A DNA stretch of 64,000 bases from Epiperipatus broadwayi (GCA_028023455.1 JAQFVV010006270.1:4924834-4988833), one strand, 5' to 3'. Positions 24,102-37,270 are shown, counted from the first letter of the stretch. Made by a program: numbers and translations. The notes: a model not told the origin generated them from the sequence alone.

Positions 24102-24588
24102 CAGTGTGTCCCTTAAGTCTGGACACATAGGCAAAAGTACATATTTTCAAAAAATGAAATTTATTAACATTTTATTCAATTGGAATATTAAATAACATCT
24201 ACAATATGATTTCCATTATTTGTGATGCAAAGGTTGTCTTTGCAAATTTCATGTGAACTCAATGTAATAAATCCACATTGCCATCAATTTTAGCACATTC
24301 ACTCTTTATGCATTCAATCAAGTGTGTTACATCTGTGATTTTCATCGAGTACATGTTTGCCACTGTGGAAAAGCATGCGTCAAGCATTGGTGGTCGAGAG
24401 GTCAGCAACAGCTGCTTTACAAGCAGTTGTCCCAGGTTAGCAGGTTCACTTCCCGGCTGATGATATGACACATGAAAAAAAAAAGTCAAGTGTAATCCTC
24501 CTTGGATGATGTGCATTAAATTCATCTGCTATCTTTCAATATATATTTAATGAGATTTCCTAAGTGCCCAGACATATGGGACATTCTG
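24102..24588. mobile_element. MITE with 26-bp TIRs, split by a SINE
   Basis: The left end CAGTGTGTCCCTTAAGTCTG and the reverse complement of the right end CAGAATGTCCCATATGTCTG match at 16 of 20 positions and continue for about 26 bp. TA precedes the left end; the right flank is CA, so the presumed TA duplication has decayed on one side. CAGTGTGTCCC-type ends occur on Tc1/mariner-like transposons. On minus, codons just left of the SINE read MKITDVTHLIECIK and SECAKIDGNVDLLH, possibly a transposase C-terminal scrap. Too short for autonomous activity. Confidence 0.65.
24379..24484 (+). mobile_element. tRNA-derived SINE
   Basis: Same family as 47443-47547. It folds as a tRNA: D stem-loop, anticodon arm CTGC-TTTACAA-GCAG (anticodon TAC, as in tRNA-Val), B-box-like GGTTCACTTCC, and an oligo-A tail. 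The T arm is abnormal, with extra bases between CCAGG and the B box. It is inserted inside the MITE at 24102-24588, so it is the younger element. Confidence 0.7.
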
Positions 24589-26271
24589 CATTGTAAGGAT
24601 TAATTTGTCCATTTTATTTTGAGTAAACAAAATAAAATACATAATGAAAAAAATATATATTTTATTTTCTTGAATATTTTTTTAAACAAATTCTCATTCA
24701 AAATAAATAAAGATTTTAATGAAGAGAATATAGTTCTTGACTTGATTTATAATAATTGTAAAGCATTATATCTATATCTGCAAAAAAGATAACTTTTTTA
24801 AATATTGCCCCCCCCCCCCTACATAAATCATTGCTCCAGGCCTGCTTTTTCTCAGACTGTCTCTGACACAGACACTTTTTTATATTTATAGAAATCATAT
24901 ATAATTAAAAAGATATTGTAACCAAAATTTAAAAAAATTAAAGTAATGTAATTATTAATAATAAATTAATAAAGTACACTTTTATCATTATAACATATAA
25001 TAAAAATCACACACAACAGCTATATATTGAAACAGTCAGATTTATATACCCACCTGTTTCACGTATTTTACCCACATATCTATCTATATGCCAGGTTTAA
25101 ACCCTCTCAGAGTACCCCATTTAAACAATGGTGAATTACTATATATGCAGAATCATGTATATATGCGAGCGGTATGTCTGTAGTTTAATAGTATATGTAT
25201 AGATTACAGATATGTATTCAATTTATAAATATTTCTAGTTTAAGAAATTCATTTTATAAATATTTCTAGTTTAAAAAATATTTTAGTTAAATTATTTAGC
25301 CAATTTTATTGATATATTATTGAAATCGCATACATATATTTCCTGTTATTCTACATGTATGGTTATAAAATTAGTTTTCTACTAATTATGAAAGTAACTT
25401 TGTCAAAATAACATTTGATTTTTGTAAACAATTTTCAAAGTAGGTCACGCACTGGTCCTAAAATAGCGTGGACTTGATTTGGTAAATATAAAATGTTAAT
25501 AACAAAATAACGCAGAAAAACAAAAATCTCAATTAGTTGTCAAAAATGTTTTTCTAAAATAAATAAATGGGTTTTTCTACCAGTTGTGGCTATTAAATAT
25601 ATATTTCTAAAATAAATAAATGGACTTTTCAGCTACAGATAAACTCATAAAAATTAACAGGTGGCCAGAGTTTGAAAAGTATAAATACTTAAAGTTTTGT
25701 TGCCATGGATAGGTCATATATATAATAAGTGAGTGGTAAGCAGAACCTAAGCTCATTTCACCTTCAAAATGTCAGAGTAAGTTAGGCGACCCCTCACCTC
25801 TCAGCCTTAGCTGGGGAATGGAAGAACTTTGATCCAATAAAACCTAATGCCATACACCAGCAAAGCAGCCTGTGGAAAATCTCCATTAACTTTAAATCAT
25901 CATCAAAAGTGTCAACTTAATATCCTCCCCAGTGCTCCAAAACTAACTGCAATGAAGACAACTGAATGGTAAATTTTCTCTCAGAGTTCTGTTTATAAAC
26001 TGTGACTTTCAATTCTTTCTTTTAAAAGCTAGCTATTTATTAAATCTGCCTTTCCAAAACACCTTTACTAAAATCTACAAAGAAGATTGTTAAATGCTAA
26101 ATCTTGCCTGAAATCTACAACTTGAATTCTCCTTTAAAACATAACACTCGAATTCTCTTTTAAATTGTAAAAATCTAATAATATATTTTAAATTAAATGT
26201 ATAATTTTCTGCGGTCTTTTATGCCTATTTATAATCTATTCCACTTATTCTATGATTTTATCATTTTAATA
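24589..26271. other. AT-rich spacer
   Basis: No supported gene. A C13 tract lies near 24809-24821. ATAAATATTTCTAGTTTA is duplicated near 25228 and 25256, and AAAATAAATAAATGG near 25557 and 25608. A GC-richer stretch at 25735-25960 contains CAGA-GTAAGT, a donor-like word after ATGTC, but no coding frame follows. Confidence 0.4.
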
Positions 26272-26280
26272 TTATAGGTG

Positions 26281-27276
26281 TTAAACCACTAAACATCACA
26301 TGATCACTATCTCATACTAGCACAATAATTGTTATAAACAATTCAAAATACAGCAAAACTCTCCATATAGTAGTGCCATCTTGTGCTAACAAGAGCAATC
26401 AGTGGATGCCAGAAGGCTTGTGCATAAAATCCCTATCTAGTGCCTACTCATCCAATATCCCCAGACTAGTTTCTGGCTTGTGGCCTTCATCAGTGAGGAG
26501 CCTTGGATCTGAGAGCACTGCACCTAGATCTTAGGATCTAATGCAACCCTCCAGCACCCACCTTTTAACTCTATTTAACTACAAAACTATGAGAATGAAA
26601 TTGAAAACACTATTAATATTTTCAATCCAAGCTCAATAGCTTATATAGTCATATGGGTCTGAACTCAATTCAGTACCATACATTTTGTTCTTTGGCTCTT
26701 TAACAACCATAGCCACCACTATCCTATTAGGCAGGATTGGTGTTAAACCACTAAACATCACATGATCACTATCTCATACTACACAATAATTTTATAAACA
26801 ATTCAAAATACACAAAACTCTCCATATATATCCATCTTGTCTAACAAGAGCAATCAGTGGATGAAATTTATAAAATCCCTATCTAGTCCTACTCATCCAA
26901 ATCCCCAATAGTTTCTTGTTCATCAGTGAGGAGTTGGATCTGAGAGCACTGCACCTAGATCTTAGATCTAATCAACCCCACACCCACCTTTTAACTCTTT
27001 TAACTACAAAACTATGAGAATGAAATTGAAAACACTATTAATATTTTCAATCCAAGCTCAATAGTTATATAGTCATATGGTCTGAACTCAATTCAGTACC
27101 CATACATTTTTGTCTTTGCTCTTTAACAACCATACCACCACTATCCTATTAGGAGGATTGGTGTTAAACCACTAAACATCACATGATCACTATCTCATAC
27201 TACACAATAATTGTTATAAACAATTCAAAATCACAAAACTCTCCATATAGTAGATTTATGCACAAACCCTCTCTTG
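26281..27276 (-). mobile_element. Tandem HH-family multimer within one TSD
   Basis: Three head-to-tail units, each starting TTAAACCACTAAACATCAC, at 26281, ~26743 and ~27166; the first is ~462 bp, the second ~423 bp, the third partial and ending in a short piece of the opposite strand. The array is flanked by a TSD, TTATAGGTG, at 26272-26280 and 27277-27285, so it inserted as a multimer or was amplified later inside one insertion. Unit 1 has an intact ribozyme on minus; unit 2 is riddled with 1-3-base deletions. No ORF. Confidence 0.8.
26452..26506 (-). ncRNA. Hammerhead-like ribozyme motif, consensus copy
   Basis: Minus strand, in order: CCAA, GGC, TCCTCA, CTGATGA, A-GGC-CACAA-GCC-A, GAA, AC-TA-GT, C, TGGGGA, TA, TTGG. 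All helices of a type I hammerhead pair: outer stem I 4 bp, inner stem I 6 bp with one U-G, stem II 3 bp, stem III 2 bp; cleavage is predicted after the GTC. Because the units repeat in tandem, cleavage of a transcript would release ~460-nt monomers. Oddity: A-A closes stem II next to the core. Confidence 0.6.
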
Positions 27277-27285
27277 TTATAGGTG

Positions 27286-30050
27286 TTTAATATGCCAAAT
27301 GACTCGAAACCGCAAGTATTTATAAATATAATTTTAGCTTATCTATCTGCAAAGATAATTTCAAATCTTCGCTATAATAAATATTAAGTAATTGAATTAT
27401 TAATTTTCTTTCTCACTTGCTGTTTCAAGATCATATTATTTTACTGATTAATTTTTGGGTATTAATAATCAGTCGTTATCTAGTTAAAATTGTAGTTCGC
27501 TTAATTCTAGTTATGAATTATAACTATTTATATATGTAACTCATACATCATAGGAACTAACCACAGAGATATTCTTTAAGCATATTTTAATGTTTTATTC
27601 GTAATTACCCCACAAATATGCTTTGTCCTCCTTAGATTTATATATGTTGAGATGCAGGTGATAATATTAAACTAGGTTACTAATTAATTTAGTCCCTAAA
27701 TAGTATATTTGAAATACTAAATTTGAGAACTGGATTGTATAGATATGCAAATAGACACTATTTAATTTTAAGGCATGATAATATAATTATACATATTTGC
27801 ATTATATATATGTATAAGTTGCGGATGTGTCCTTACAAAGTATGCAATGTACAATTATCTGCTTGCTGCATGATTATTGATGAGTTGCTGGTGGAGGCCA
27901 CTCTCATCCACTTTAGTTTGGGTAAAGCACACACTTTTAGAACTAGGGCACAAGGACCTAGATTATTCATAATTAATGCTTATCCAACTCTCTGAACTAC
28001 TAATATTCCTATTCATAGCAAGTTGAATGATTTTAGGGCAAACCGAGCATTTGATGCTGAAGCCCATGAATAATGATCCATTTGCACCTTTGAGCTTTAT
28101 TAATATTTCAATATGTACCATAGAGGATATATGTAAACCTATCATAAACCAGTTTTCTCTCCTTCTATACTAAATGCTTATCTAGCATCAGTGTATACCC
28201 TAATCTAGGTTAACATGCTAACCTACATATCTCTGAGCCTAATTATGTGCTCGACTTAACTTGATATAGATAGACGCCATAGGAGCACTATTAAGTTAGT
28301 TATATAACTTTGGTTATAAAGTTCCATATGATCTAGCAGACTACAAAAGAGCTAGAAATTTGGCATATTAATTAATCTAGGCATAAACTCCAATACCGCA
28401 CTACATTTTATTAAACACTTATAATGAGATATGTAATGTTAATCTCATTAGTTATGCAATGTCTGCAAGCGTAATATCTCACATTTCCATCACATAATTT
28501 TGTATATTTTGATTTCACTATTTGTTATTGTTTTATTAAATTAATAATATTTAAAATTATAACTCATTTTCATGTTTTATTGTCTGGGAGTTCATTTGAT
28601 CCAACTCTAGATTAATTTGCACACACATCATTATATCTATATGTAGGTCAATCATCGATATATTAATTAATCACTTAGTCATATGTGTGTATATCTGACC
28701 AAATCAGTATTAAATCAGTTAATTTATGAGTCTTTTGTTTTACACTGAGTGACTGCCGGACCGAGGTGGATTTAAATGTCTGTGTAAGTTGAGAAGTGTC
28801 ATCCATAGGGTATTAGATCATTGAGCAGAGGTGAAAGGATTGAATGTTGTTCAGATTCTGGATTCCAGTATCCGTACTCGATCAGCTTTAGTGTATTTTG
28901 TCTGTGTTCTAGATTTTGTTGCATGGAGGGACAATTCTTACCATTACAATATATATTAATTTATGTTATTATTAATATATATAAAAATCTGTTCTATATG
29001 ATTTTTATTATTTGTCATAATTTATATGAAAGAACAGCATAATGGATCATTAATTTCCATGTTTAATGACTTTTATACATGTATACTTTATCTCAGTTAG
29101 CAAGAAAAATCGGTGTCTCAAGATGCACCATAAATCAAAACCTTATATAAAAAATAAGCAATTATAATGAGTTCCTATTGGAAAAAAGTAATTGTTACTT
29201 TAAATTCAAAAAATATAAAAATTTGATCAAAAAATAAAACTTAAATTGGAAATAGTCTGAATTAACTCTTTATTAGTTCAAAATCCCTATTGGCAGATTC
29301 AATTAAAATTCCAAACTTTTAATTGGACAATTATAGAATCAGTAGTAAAAATATATTTATCTTCTAAAACTATTGTTTTAGTTTAAATTTTAAACTGCAA
29401 ACTAATAATTCATTAGATTATTAAAAGGAACAGAAGTTTTTTAAAAAATAAATTTCTATTTAGAATTGATGAAAATAATCTATAGTGGTAAACATTGATC
29501 TTTCTTTGACAATTTGCCTTCATGTAAACATAAACATTTTCTACCAAAATCTGAATTCTTATCCTAAAATAATTTATATTTTACACATTTTATGAAAAAA
29601 ATCCTTAACATGTCAATAAAAAATTCAAAAACGTATGTTTTCACTTGAAAAAAAAAATTGAACTGTCAAAAATTTATTGACAAATGAACTCTGGTGGAGA
29701 ACAGAAAAAAACAATATGCACCTTAAAAGGTGGTGCTTACATCAGTGTTATACCATTAAATTGAAATATTATTGATTTATTAGTTGTAAATAAATTCTAA
29801 AGGTGGCAGCATCATTAAGTATGATTTTCTCAATAAAATCATCAAAACTATATTAAAAACAGCAGTTTGGAAATGAGGTAAAGCTGTATACAGAAATGAC
29901 CATATAGTGCAATTTACAGGTTAATGAATAAATATTATATTACGCATAGATATTATTTTAAAAAATTATAATTTTTAAATTAATGGTCTGCTATTTTGCT
30001 TTTTGTATAGTGAGAGAATATGTTCTGATTGATGATTCATTAAATTAAAG
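27286..30050. other. AT-rich spacer
   Basis: No supported gene, RNA or complete element in ~2.7 kb. Slightly GC-richer runs (28740-28870) were read in six frames without a family match. Confidence 0.4.
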
Positions 30051-30059
30051 CATAAACAA

Positions 30060-30345
30060 AAATGATAGATATAAAATTTTTTTATATTAAATGCTTTTAT
30101 TGAATGTGCACTAAAAAGAAAAAAAAGTAAATGTTCAACCATAATTGGGGTTTTAGATTTAACTTGAAATAAAAGCATGGGCACCCACAAATTAATTAAG
30201 TTATTTATAGACCCCTCAATACTTTTATTTTAAAGAAAAACTAAAAACTGGAATTGTGGTTGAACAAATAGTTTTTTTTCTTTTTAGTGCATGGGCAACA
30301 GAAACATTTAATATAAAAAAAATTATCTCCATTATTTTTAAATTT
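30060..30345. repeat. Inverted repeat, ~100-bp arms
   Basis: The left arm (about 30060-30160) and right arm (about 30238-30345) are complementary; GTGCACTAAAAAGAAAAAAA faces TTTTTTTCTTTTTAGTGCAT and TGTTCAACCATAATT faces AATTGTGGTTGAACA. The loop is ~80 bp. A foldback MITE is likely; no clear TSD found. Confidence 0.55.
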
Positions 30346-30406
30346 TTAGTATTGGCATAGCAAATGAAAATGTAAAATGATATCATACTTTAAATAGACT
30401 GGACAC

Positions 30407-30412
<6 letters not shown>

Positions 30413-30463
<51 letters not shown>

Positions 30464-30800
30464 CACTAGATGTTTCTGCTATATATAAAATGTATACTCT
30501 TTATATATATATCATATTTAGCATGTGTACATAATAATATATGTATGTAAGTGATTAAAAGTTTAAAATATTATTTTAAGTGAATTTTGATTGGAAACTT
30601 TTTACTTTTTAAAAATTGCTTACAAAATTATATTGTAAATAAATTTCACTTAATATATATAATTTTACTTTAAATCAATTTCACACATATAATGTATATA
30701 CACTACCAAATATTTCTGCAGTGAGTTAGGATATATATTCTTTATATATACATTATATTTAGTATATGTATATAATTATATATGTATAAGAAATCAGTAA
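30413..30800. repeat. (TA)n tract and a diverged ~240-bp duplication
   Basis: An uninterrupted TA tract runs 30413-30453. Downstream, two related segments (about 30455-30560 and 30690-30800) share CACTA, TTTCTGC, ATTCTTTATATATA and ATATTTAG in the same order. Confidence 0.55.
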
Positions 30801-31369
30801 CTTTTCTGTTTAACATTTTTGACATTTTATGTTAAAAATATTAAATTGAAATAAAAAAATCTTTATAGCACCCTCTAGTGAAGTAACAAATAAACTAAGA
30901 AACAGATTTTTCAACTCCAATAAAAATGTTTTAAAAAACTAATCACAATATATATTTTAAAATATAAATAAATATACACACAATGTACATTTAAAAAATT
31001 ATTTTTGATTCAGTTTATGTTTTATTCTAAAAGTTTTTTATTTTTTTAACATGCAATCAATAAAGCATAGAACTGTTTTTGCACTGCTGTTAATTTTTTT
31101 TAAAAAAAAACTTATGCTAATTTATTTATTTGCAAAAATGATATGAAATTAAATAAAAATTTGATAAAAAATGTAATCTACAATTAACTGCTGAAGTTTT
31201 AATAATATAAATCAGTGTTTCTTAAACTTCTTTCATTCATGACTTTTTTTATCATCGAGATTTTTTCGCGATTCCCATAAATAATTTATTTCTTTGGTAA
31301 ATAATATACATATGAAAATAAGTAGTTTTAAGATTTGTTTTAAGTATTCAAAAATCAATGAAAGAAAAT

Positions 31370-33248
31370 CACATTTTAAGGAAATGAATGTGCTTGTTTT
31401 TTGCTGCATAACAAATTTAATCTTAGCGAAATATTTCATACTGCTGAACATAATGCATCTTCATTATTTTTCAGCATTGAACAATATATGGATTTAATAT
31501 ACATTATTGCTGAAAAAGTCATTTCACATAAGTATGTGGTGCTGAATGGCAGAAGAATATTTAATGCCATTTCAGAAATTGTGGGAAATTCAGTCCTAGC
31601 TCCGATTCAGAATTCACTTGAGCATTTTTGTGGAAAGCCAAATTTTGTTTGAGTCACTCGATAGCTCAGCAAATTCCTCTTGGGCTTTATATGACAGGTG
31701 ATTAATCTCATTAATGTCAATCATAAATAGTCTTTGAATCCAAGATAACTTTTTGAAATCTAAATTCGATATAAAGTATTTGCAAAACTGTTTCTAGAGT
31801 TTTTAAGTGATCTATAATAATTTTTGCAATTAAAGTTTTACAATTATTTTCTTCAATTATAAAATTGTCTATAATCAAAAACATTTCCAATGAATCATTT
31901 TCCACCCTATTTTTACAAATGTTGATCTTTCTAATAAAACCTTCAATTTGATCGTTTAAAGTAAAAATATTGCTATTTTTTCCTTGAAGAAACAAGTTAA
32001 GATCATGTAGCTTCTCAAAAATATCAGACAAATAGCACAGCTTTGATAGCTATAAGTCATTTTGAAAAAAAGCAGCAAGGTCAGATTTTTGTTCGGTTAA
32101 AAATACAATATTTTCTTCTTTTAATAACAATAATCTTTTTAAACTTCATCCTCTTGACATCCACCTTACTTCTGCATGTAATAATAAATTTTTGTATTCA
32201 GAGTCCCTATCTTTACAAAGATTTGAAAATAAATGGCTGTTAAGGGCATGGCTTTTAATAAAGTTTATAATTTTGACAGCATCCTGAAGCACATCGTTCA
32301 ATTTTATTCCTAAGTTTTTTGATGCAAGGGCCTCTCGATGGATAAGGTAGCGTGTAAAAATTACATGATTATTACCAGAAGCTTTAACAAATGATTTAAA
32401 ACCAATATTTTCACCAGTCATTGCTTTTGCACAATCTGTGCATACTCTAAAGCAATTTTTCTATTATAAACCTTCAGTTTTAAAAAAAAGTGTCTACTTT
32501 ATTATATATATCTTCCCCACTTGTATATTCTTCCAAAGAATGACAAAATAACATTTTTTTCTCAATGTTTTCTTTATAAATGTATCTCACATATGCTAAT
32601 AATTGAGCTATTTTTGAAATATCAGTTGTTTTGTCCAACTGAATTGTAAATATTGGGCTTTCTTTAAGTCTACTAATAAGTTACTCAAATTGGTCATTGC
32701 TAATTTCAGAAATTCTATAAGTGACAGTGTCATTTGACAAAGGAATTGTCCACATTTCATCACCATATTTACTTCCGTTAAGTATTTCTACCATTTTAAT
32801 AGCAGCAGTTAATATAAGATCTTCTCCAATGGTGTATGGCTTTTTTTTTTACCAATCAGATATGAAACTTCATACGATGTGAGTAGATATTTTTCATTAA
32901 TAGTTATAAATTCCTCAAAATATTGTTTTTCTTTATTTGAAGTTTTTAACAGTCATTCGAAATATTCTTTTGGTTTATTGACATATGAAAGATGCTTGGA
33001 TTCATAATGCATTTTTAATTTTGATGGTTTCATACTCTGCATAGACAAAACATTATTGCAAATTAAACAAAGAGTTTGTTCATTACCACCACAGCTGTTG
33101 AAAATAAAGCCAAATTGGAGAAATGTCTTTTCTCATTTTTTTTTTTCATCTTTGCCTCTTTCTGATTAAGAGATCCTGCTTGAAAAGACTTTGTAGCATT
33201 GCCATCTACATCATTACCTTTGGTGCTCAAGTCCAACCATTTATCCAT
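31370..33248 (-). pseudogene. hAT transposase, ZBED5-like
   Basis: Minus-strand reading in several frames gives, N to C: MDKWL with a Lys-rich stretch, NSCGGNEQTLCLICN and KMHYESKHL (the BED-type zinc finger, C-x2-C and H-x4-H), SYEVSYLIGK, SPIFTIQLDKTTDIS with LAYVRYIYK, the block REALASKNLG with HSHLFSNLCKD-like and HAEVRWMSRG motifs, LSDIFEKLHDLN-like and FLQGKN, and finally NILLPFSTTYLCEMTFSA, the C-terminal hAT dimerisation region. The order and ~600-codon extent match ZBED5/GTF2IRD2-like hAT transposases. At least five stops and frameshifts make it dead. Confidence 0.88.
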
Positions 33249-33980
33249 GGGTAAAAAGTATTTTTATCCTAAAATATAAATAAAATAACAGTACTTATTA
33301 GTTAGCAGAGACACCAAGTGGCAGCCATGTTTTTTGTTTAATTATATGAAGCATATTTACTCCTTTTATGTTCTATTTTTTAATATTCCCGTATGTTTTT
33401 TTTAATATTTAAAAAATATCAATAAATCAATTATAAATTATTTGTTAAGTTTAAAAATTAGGAATATGTTTTTACTTGTTAATAAATAAATGACAATAAG
33501 TTTCAAATAAAAAATATTTTTTTATTATAACTAATAGGATGATAAATTTTGAATAAAAAAATGAGAGAAAAAAGTATAAAGCATTTTTATATATAAAAAA
33601 TAACATCTTTCATAATATTTATTCAAATATATACTAACCTTGGTCGAGTAAAACAGTAAATTAATATTGTATTGTTCTTGCGATGTGGACACTTGTCGAA
33701 ATGAAACCGAAACATATAACTTGACCGGAAATGTGATGTGATGCAATCTGACTTCTCCTTATACGGAGTTAGGAATCTCTCAGCAACTATGCCCAGAGAA
33801 ACCTGTTATCCACTTTGAACCTCTTTCCATTCCCTACCCCAAGTTTACCCATATTCTTTTCTACCCTGCTCCATCCCATTTCCACAACATAATCTTTGTC
33901 AACTCCATGGCCTTTAGATCTAAAACCCCTTATCTTTTCCCAAACACAGCATAAAAACCAATAAGCCACTTTCTGGGTAA

Positions 33981-36900
33981 TCATTGTTCATATTTATTCT
34001 TCCACAACTTCATTATTTGTATCCTTTCTGCTTTCAGGCATTTACATTCAATTAACAGATGTCTAATATTTTCTATACCTTCCTTACACAGCTTGCAGAC
34101 TAAATCACCCATATTTCTCCATTTATGTGTATATTCCCTTGTTGCTAAAGATCCCGTTCGAGCCTTAAACAGTAAACTACTTTCCTTGCTATTATCATAA
34201 ATTAACTCGCACCCAATATTCTGTTTACTTCTATAAATATTTAAACTCTTTTTACTCTCCATACTAGCTCTCCATCTCTCCAACTCCCTATTCTTTATTA
34301 ATGCATCTATTCTTCTATCCCATTCCTTAACACTAAAACACTCAACAATTCTCCTAACACAATCATCCCACCTTTTGTATAAGTATACTGACATAAATTC
34401 TTTATCTAAATCTTCTGCATAATGCATTACCTTTCACACCCATCTTGTTGCCTGCCCTTTATTCATAACCCAATTAAATACTATTTTGGCTATTCTTTTA
34501 TTATCCATAAACTGTAATCTACCGAACATTTTCATTTTGCTTTTTGCATCTCTCATATAAAAACTTGACCATCCCATTTCTCCTTGAATTGCCTCCTTTG
34601 CCATCCACACTTCTGCATCTAATGCATGTCTTCCTACTTCTCTTTGTACTTTTTCTAAGTAATCTAATACCCCTTTACTAACACATAACACATCATTACC
34701 ATATGTTAACCCTGCTACTGCCACTCCCTTCCATACAATTCTAGCTACATCATATTTATTATAGAAGAACACTGTTAATTTCTTTATCAATCCCTTTCTT
34801 TTCTTTGCTTCATTTATCAATTTTTTCTCCCATTCATCCAAGCAATTTCTCTGATTACTTAAAACGATTCCCAAATAGTTATATCTATTCACCACACTTA
34901 ACTTTATATCCCCCAATAAAAATTCTTTGTCTTCTCTTTCCCCAATATTAATCATCATTACTTTTGATTTTTCTTCACTAAATTTAAATCCCATCTCTTT
35001 ACCCACCTTCACACATGTCCTCAGCATAACTTCCATATCTTCCCTTCTTTCTGCACACAAAAAAAACATCATCCACAAATAAAAGACCCACAATATGTAT
35101 ACTGCCTTGCCACTTATTAATGGTATCTCTACCCCTCTTCTTAGTCTTTCTATTGCTCTCTCCATTTCTCTCAAATACAACAAAAACAAAATAGGTGACA
35201 GAGGACATCCTTGCCTTAGTCCCACCCCATTTTTAACTTTAACTGATTCTATATTCCCTAATTGATACGTGTAGTAATTATTTTCATATAATTTCTTAAT
35301 AATATCCATTAAAGCTCCATCCATTCCCAAATTTACTAAGCTTACCCATAATCTATTTCTATTTACTCTATCATAGCCTTCTCTATATCTATAAAAACCA
35401 TATATAACTGTCTACCTGTATTCCTACTCATATCCATAAATTGTGTAACTACAAATAAACTATCTCCTATATGCCTATCTGATCAAAAACCTCCTTGCAT
35501 TTCTCCCACTATATTATTTTCTTCCATCCATTTTGCAACCCTTCCAGCCACCATATATGAGAAAACTTTATATAGCACTGATGTTACCACTATCGGTCTA
35601 TAATTGTTTAACTTTCTATGATCCTTACCCTTCCCTTTAAATAATAGCCTTACTCTTGTATTACTCCAACTACCTGGAAATTCTCTCTTCTGTGCCATCT
35701 TATTAAAACATGATAATAGTTTTAATTTTGCCTTCTGCCCTAAATTCATAACCATCTCTGCTGCCCATCCATCCAAACCTCTTGCCTTTCCACCTTTCAA
35801 TTTCTTACTTGTCTCATTCAGTTCATTTTCTGTAAATCATATATTACCATTACTATATGCTCTCATGTTTGCTATCACTGTGTCCTTCACATCTAACATC
35901 TTTTCTATATCCATTACATACTTGTTTAAGACTATCTCTAATTCTTCTCTAGAGCTACACTCTATTCCCTCATCATCTAGTAATACTAATTCTCTCTCCC
36001 CTATATTCCTTCTTTTAATGTACTTCCAAAATTTTTTACTCCCATCTCTTCCACTTTTATTAATATCTTCCAGCAGTTTACTATTCAATTTCATTCTCTC
36101 TCTATAATTATCTATTTTAGCCAACTTCTTTTTTTCTAAGTACTTTTCCCATTTAGTATTAACATCTTTTTCACTTTCTTTGTTCTTAATAGCACACTTA
36201 TATTCTCTGCATGCTTTTTTCCTCTCTTTTACACTTTTACTAACTCTCACTTTCCTATTACTTTTATTCTTCTCAGTATTCTCACCTAAAACCCTATTTG
36301 CCACTTTTTCTACTTCACCACACCAGTCCTTATACTCATCCCCAACCAACTCTTCCATGGTTTCTTCAACTTTTATTTTATACTCTTCCAACTTATTCTT
36401 ATCATTCACTCTCCATCCACATCTTTCACTATCCTTTCTACTTTTATTACTATTTTTCATCACATTACTAACCATTTCTATTATAAAGAAGTTATGATCA
36501 CTATTACATACTCTCTCTTCATTATCAAACACCTTAATTTTCCGTACTTTATTCATTCCCTCTTTCTCTACTAATACATAATCTATTGTGTAGAATATAT
36601 TATTTTTAGACCATGTGTATTGTCCCTCATAAACATTCGATAAATTCCCAATGGTTAAATTCACTCTCTGACAAAACTTCTTCAAAAGCTGTCCATTCTT
36701 ATTATTTACATCATCAATTTCTTCAATATGCCCATTCATATCCCCTATAACCATTATTCTCTTCCCTTTTTCTTTGAAACTCTGTATATCCTTAACTAAG
36801 CATTCATATATGCTACTATTCCACTCCATTATAATTTGACTATCACCAGTGGCTATATACACTATAGCCACCATCCATTCTTGTCTTCCTAACTTTATCT

Positions 36901-37270
36901 CAAACCACAAATGTTCTTGACATTTAACAGTATTTAAATATTTTTTTGACATAACTCCTATACCACCACCCCTTTTTTCTTTTTCTTTTCTATTTATACC
37001 CTGCCATACAAAGTCTTCCAGAATAGGTTCTTCTTCTTCTCTTAGATGTGTTTCTACTACTGCTAATACCTCAAGCTCTTCATTTTTAATTGCTTTGTTT
37101 AATTCCAGCCACTTTTCTGGTCTCCTACCACCTTGCATATTCAAATACCCAATTTTAATAATTTCTTCTTTCCTAACTACTCTTTTATAAATTCTTTTGA
37201 CTCTTTCTTCTCCATTACATTTATAAATAACTTGCATTCTTAATTTTATAGACCCATTCCCTCTCCACAT
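33981..37270 (-). pseudogene. CR1-like ORF2: endonuclease + reverse transcriptase
   Basis: From ATG 37270: APE endonuclease with N44 (LNMQGG), E73 (VVETHL), GDMNGH (D177, N179) and SDH (257-259), all catalytic positions present. The RT follows with GKARGLDG, RLLFKGKG, NYRPI, MQGGF, FIDIEKA, RQGCPLSPILF and FVDD, ending with a knuckle C-x2-C-x8-H-x4-C near 34070. Three in-frame TGA stops interrupt one long frame (35837-35839, near 35478, 34434-34436), each where Arg is plausible, so CGA-to-TGA decay is likely. A one-base deletion breaks FIDIEKA/YDRVNRN near 35380. Two opposite frameshifts bracket the FVDD catalytic motif. Recent but inactive. Confidence 0.88.

Noticed and set aside
25765-25800. 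Possible first exon: ATGTCAGA followed by GTAAGT
   Set aside because: A donor-like word alone in 64 kb is expected by chance; no acceptor or second exon seen.
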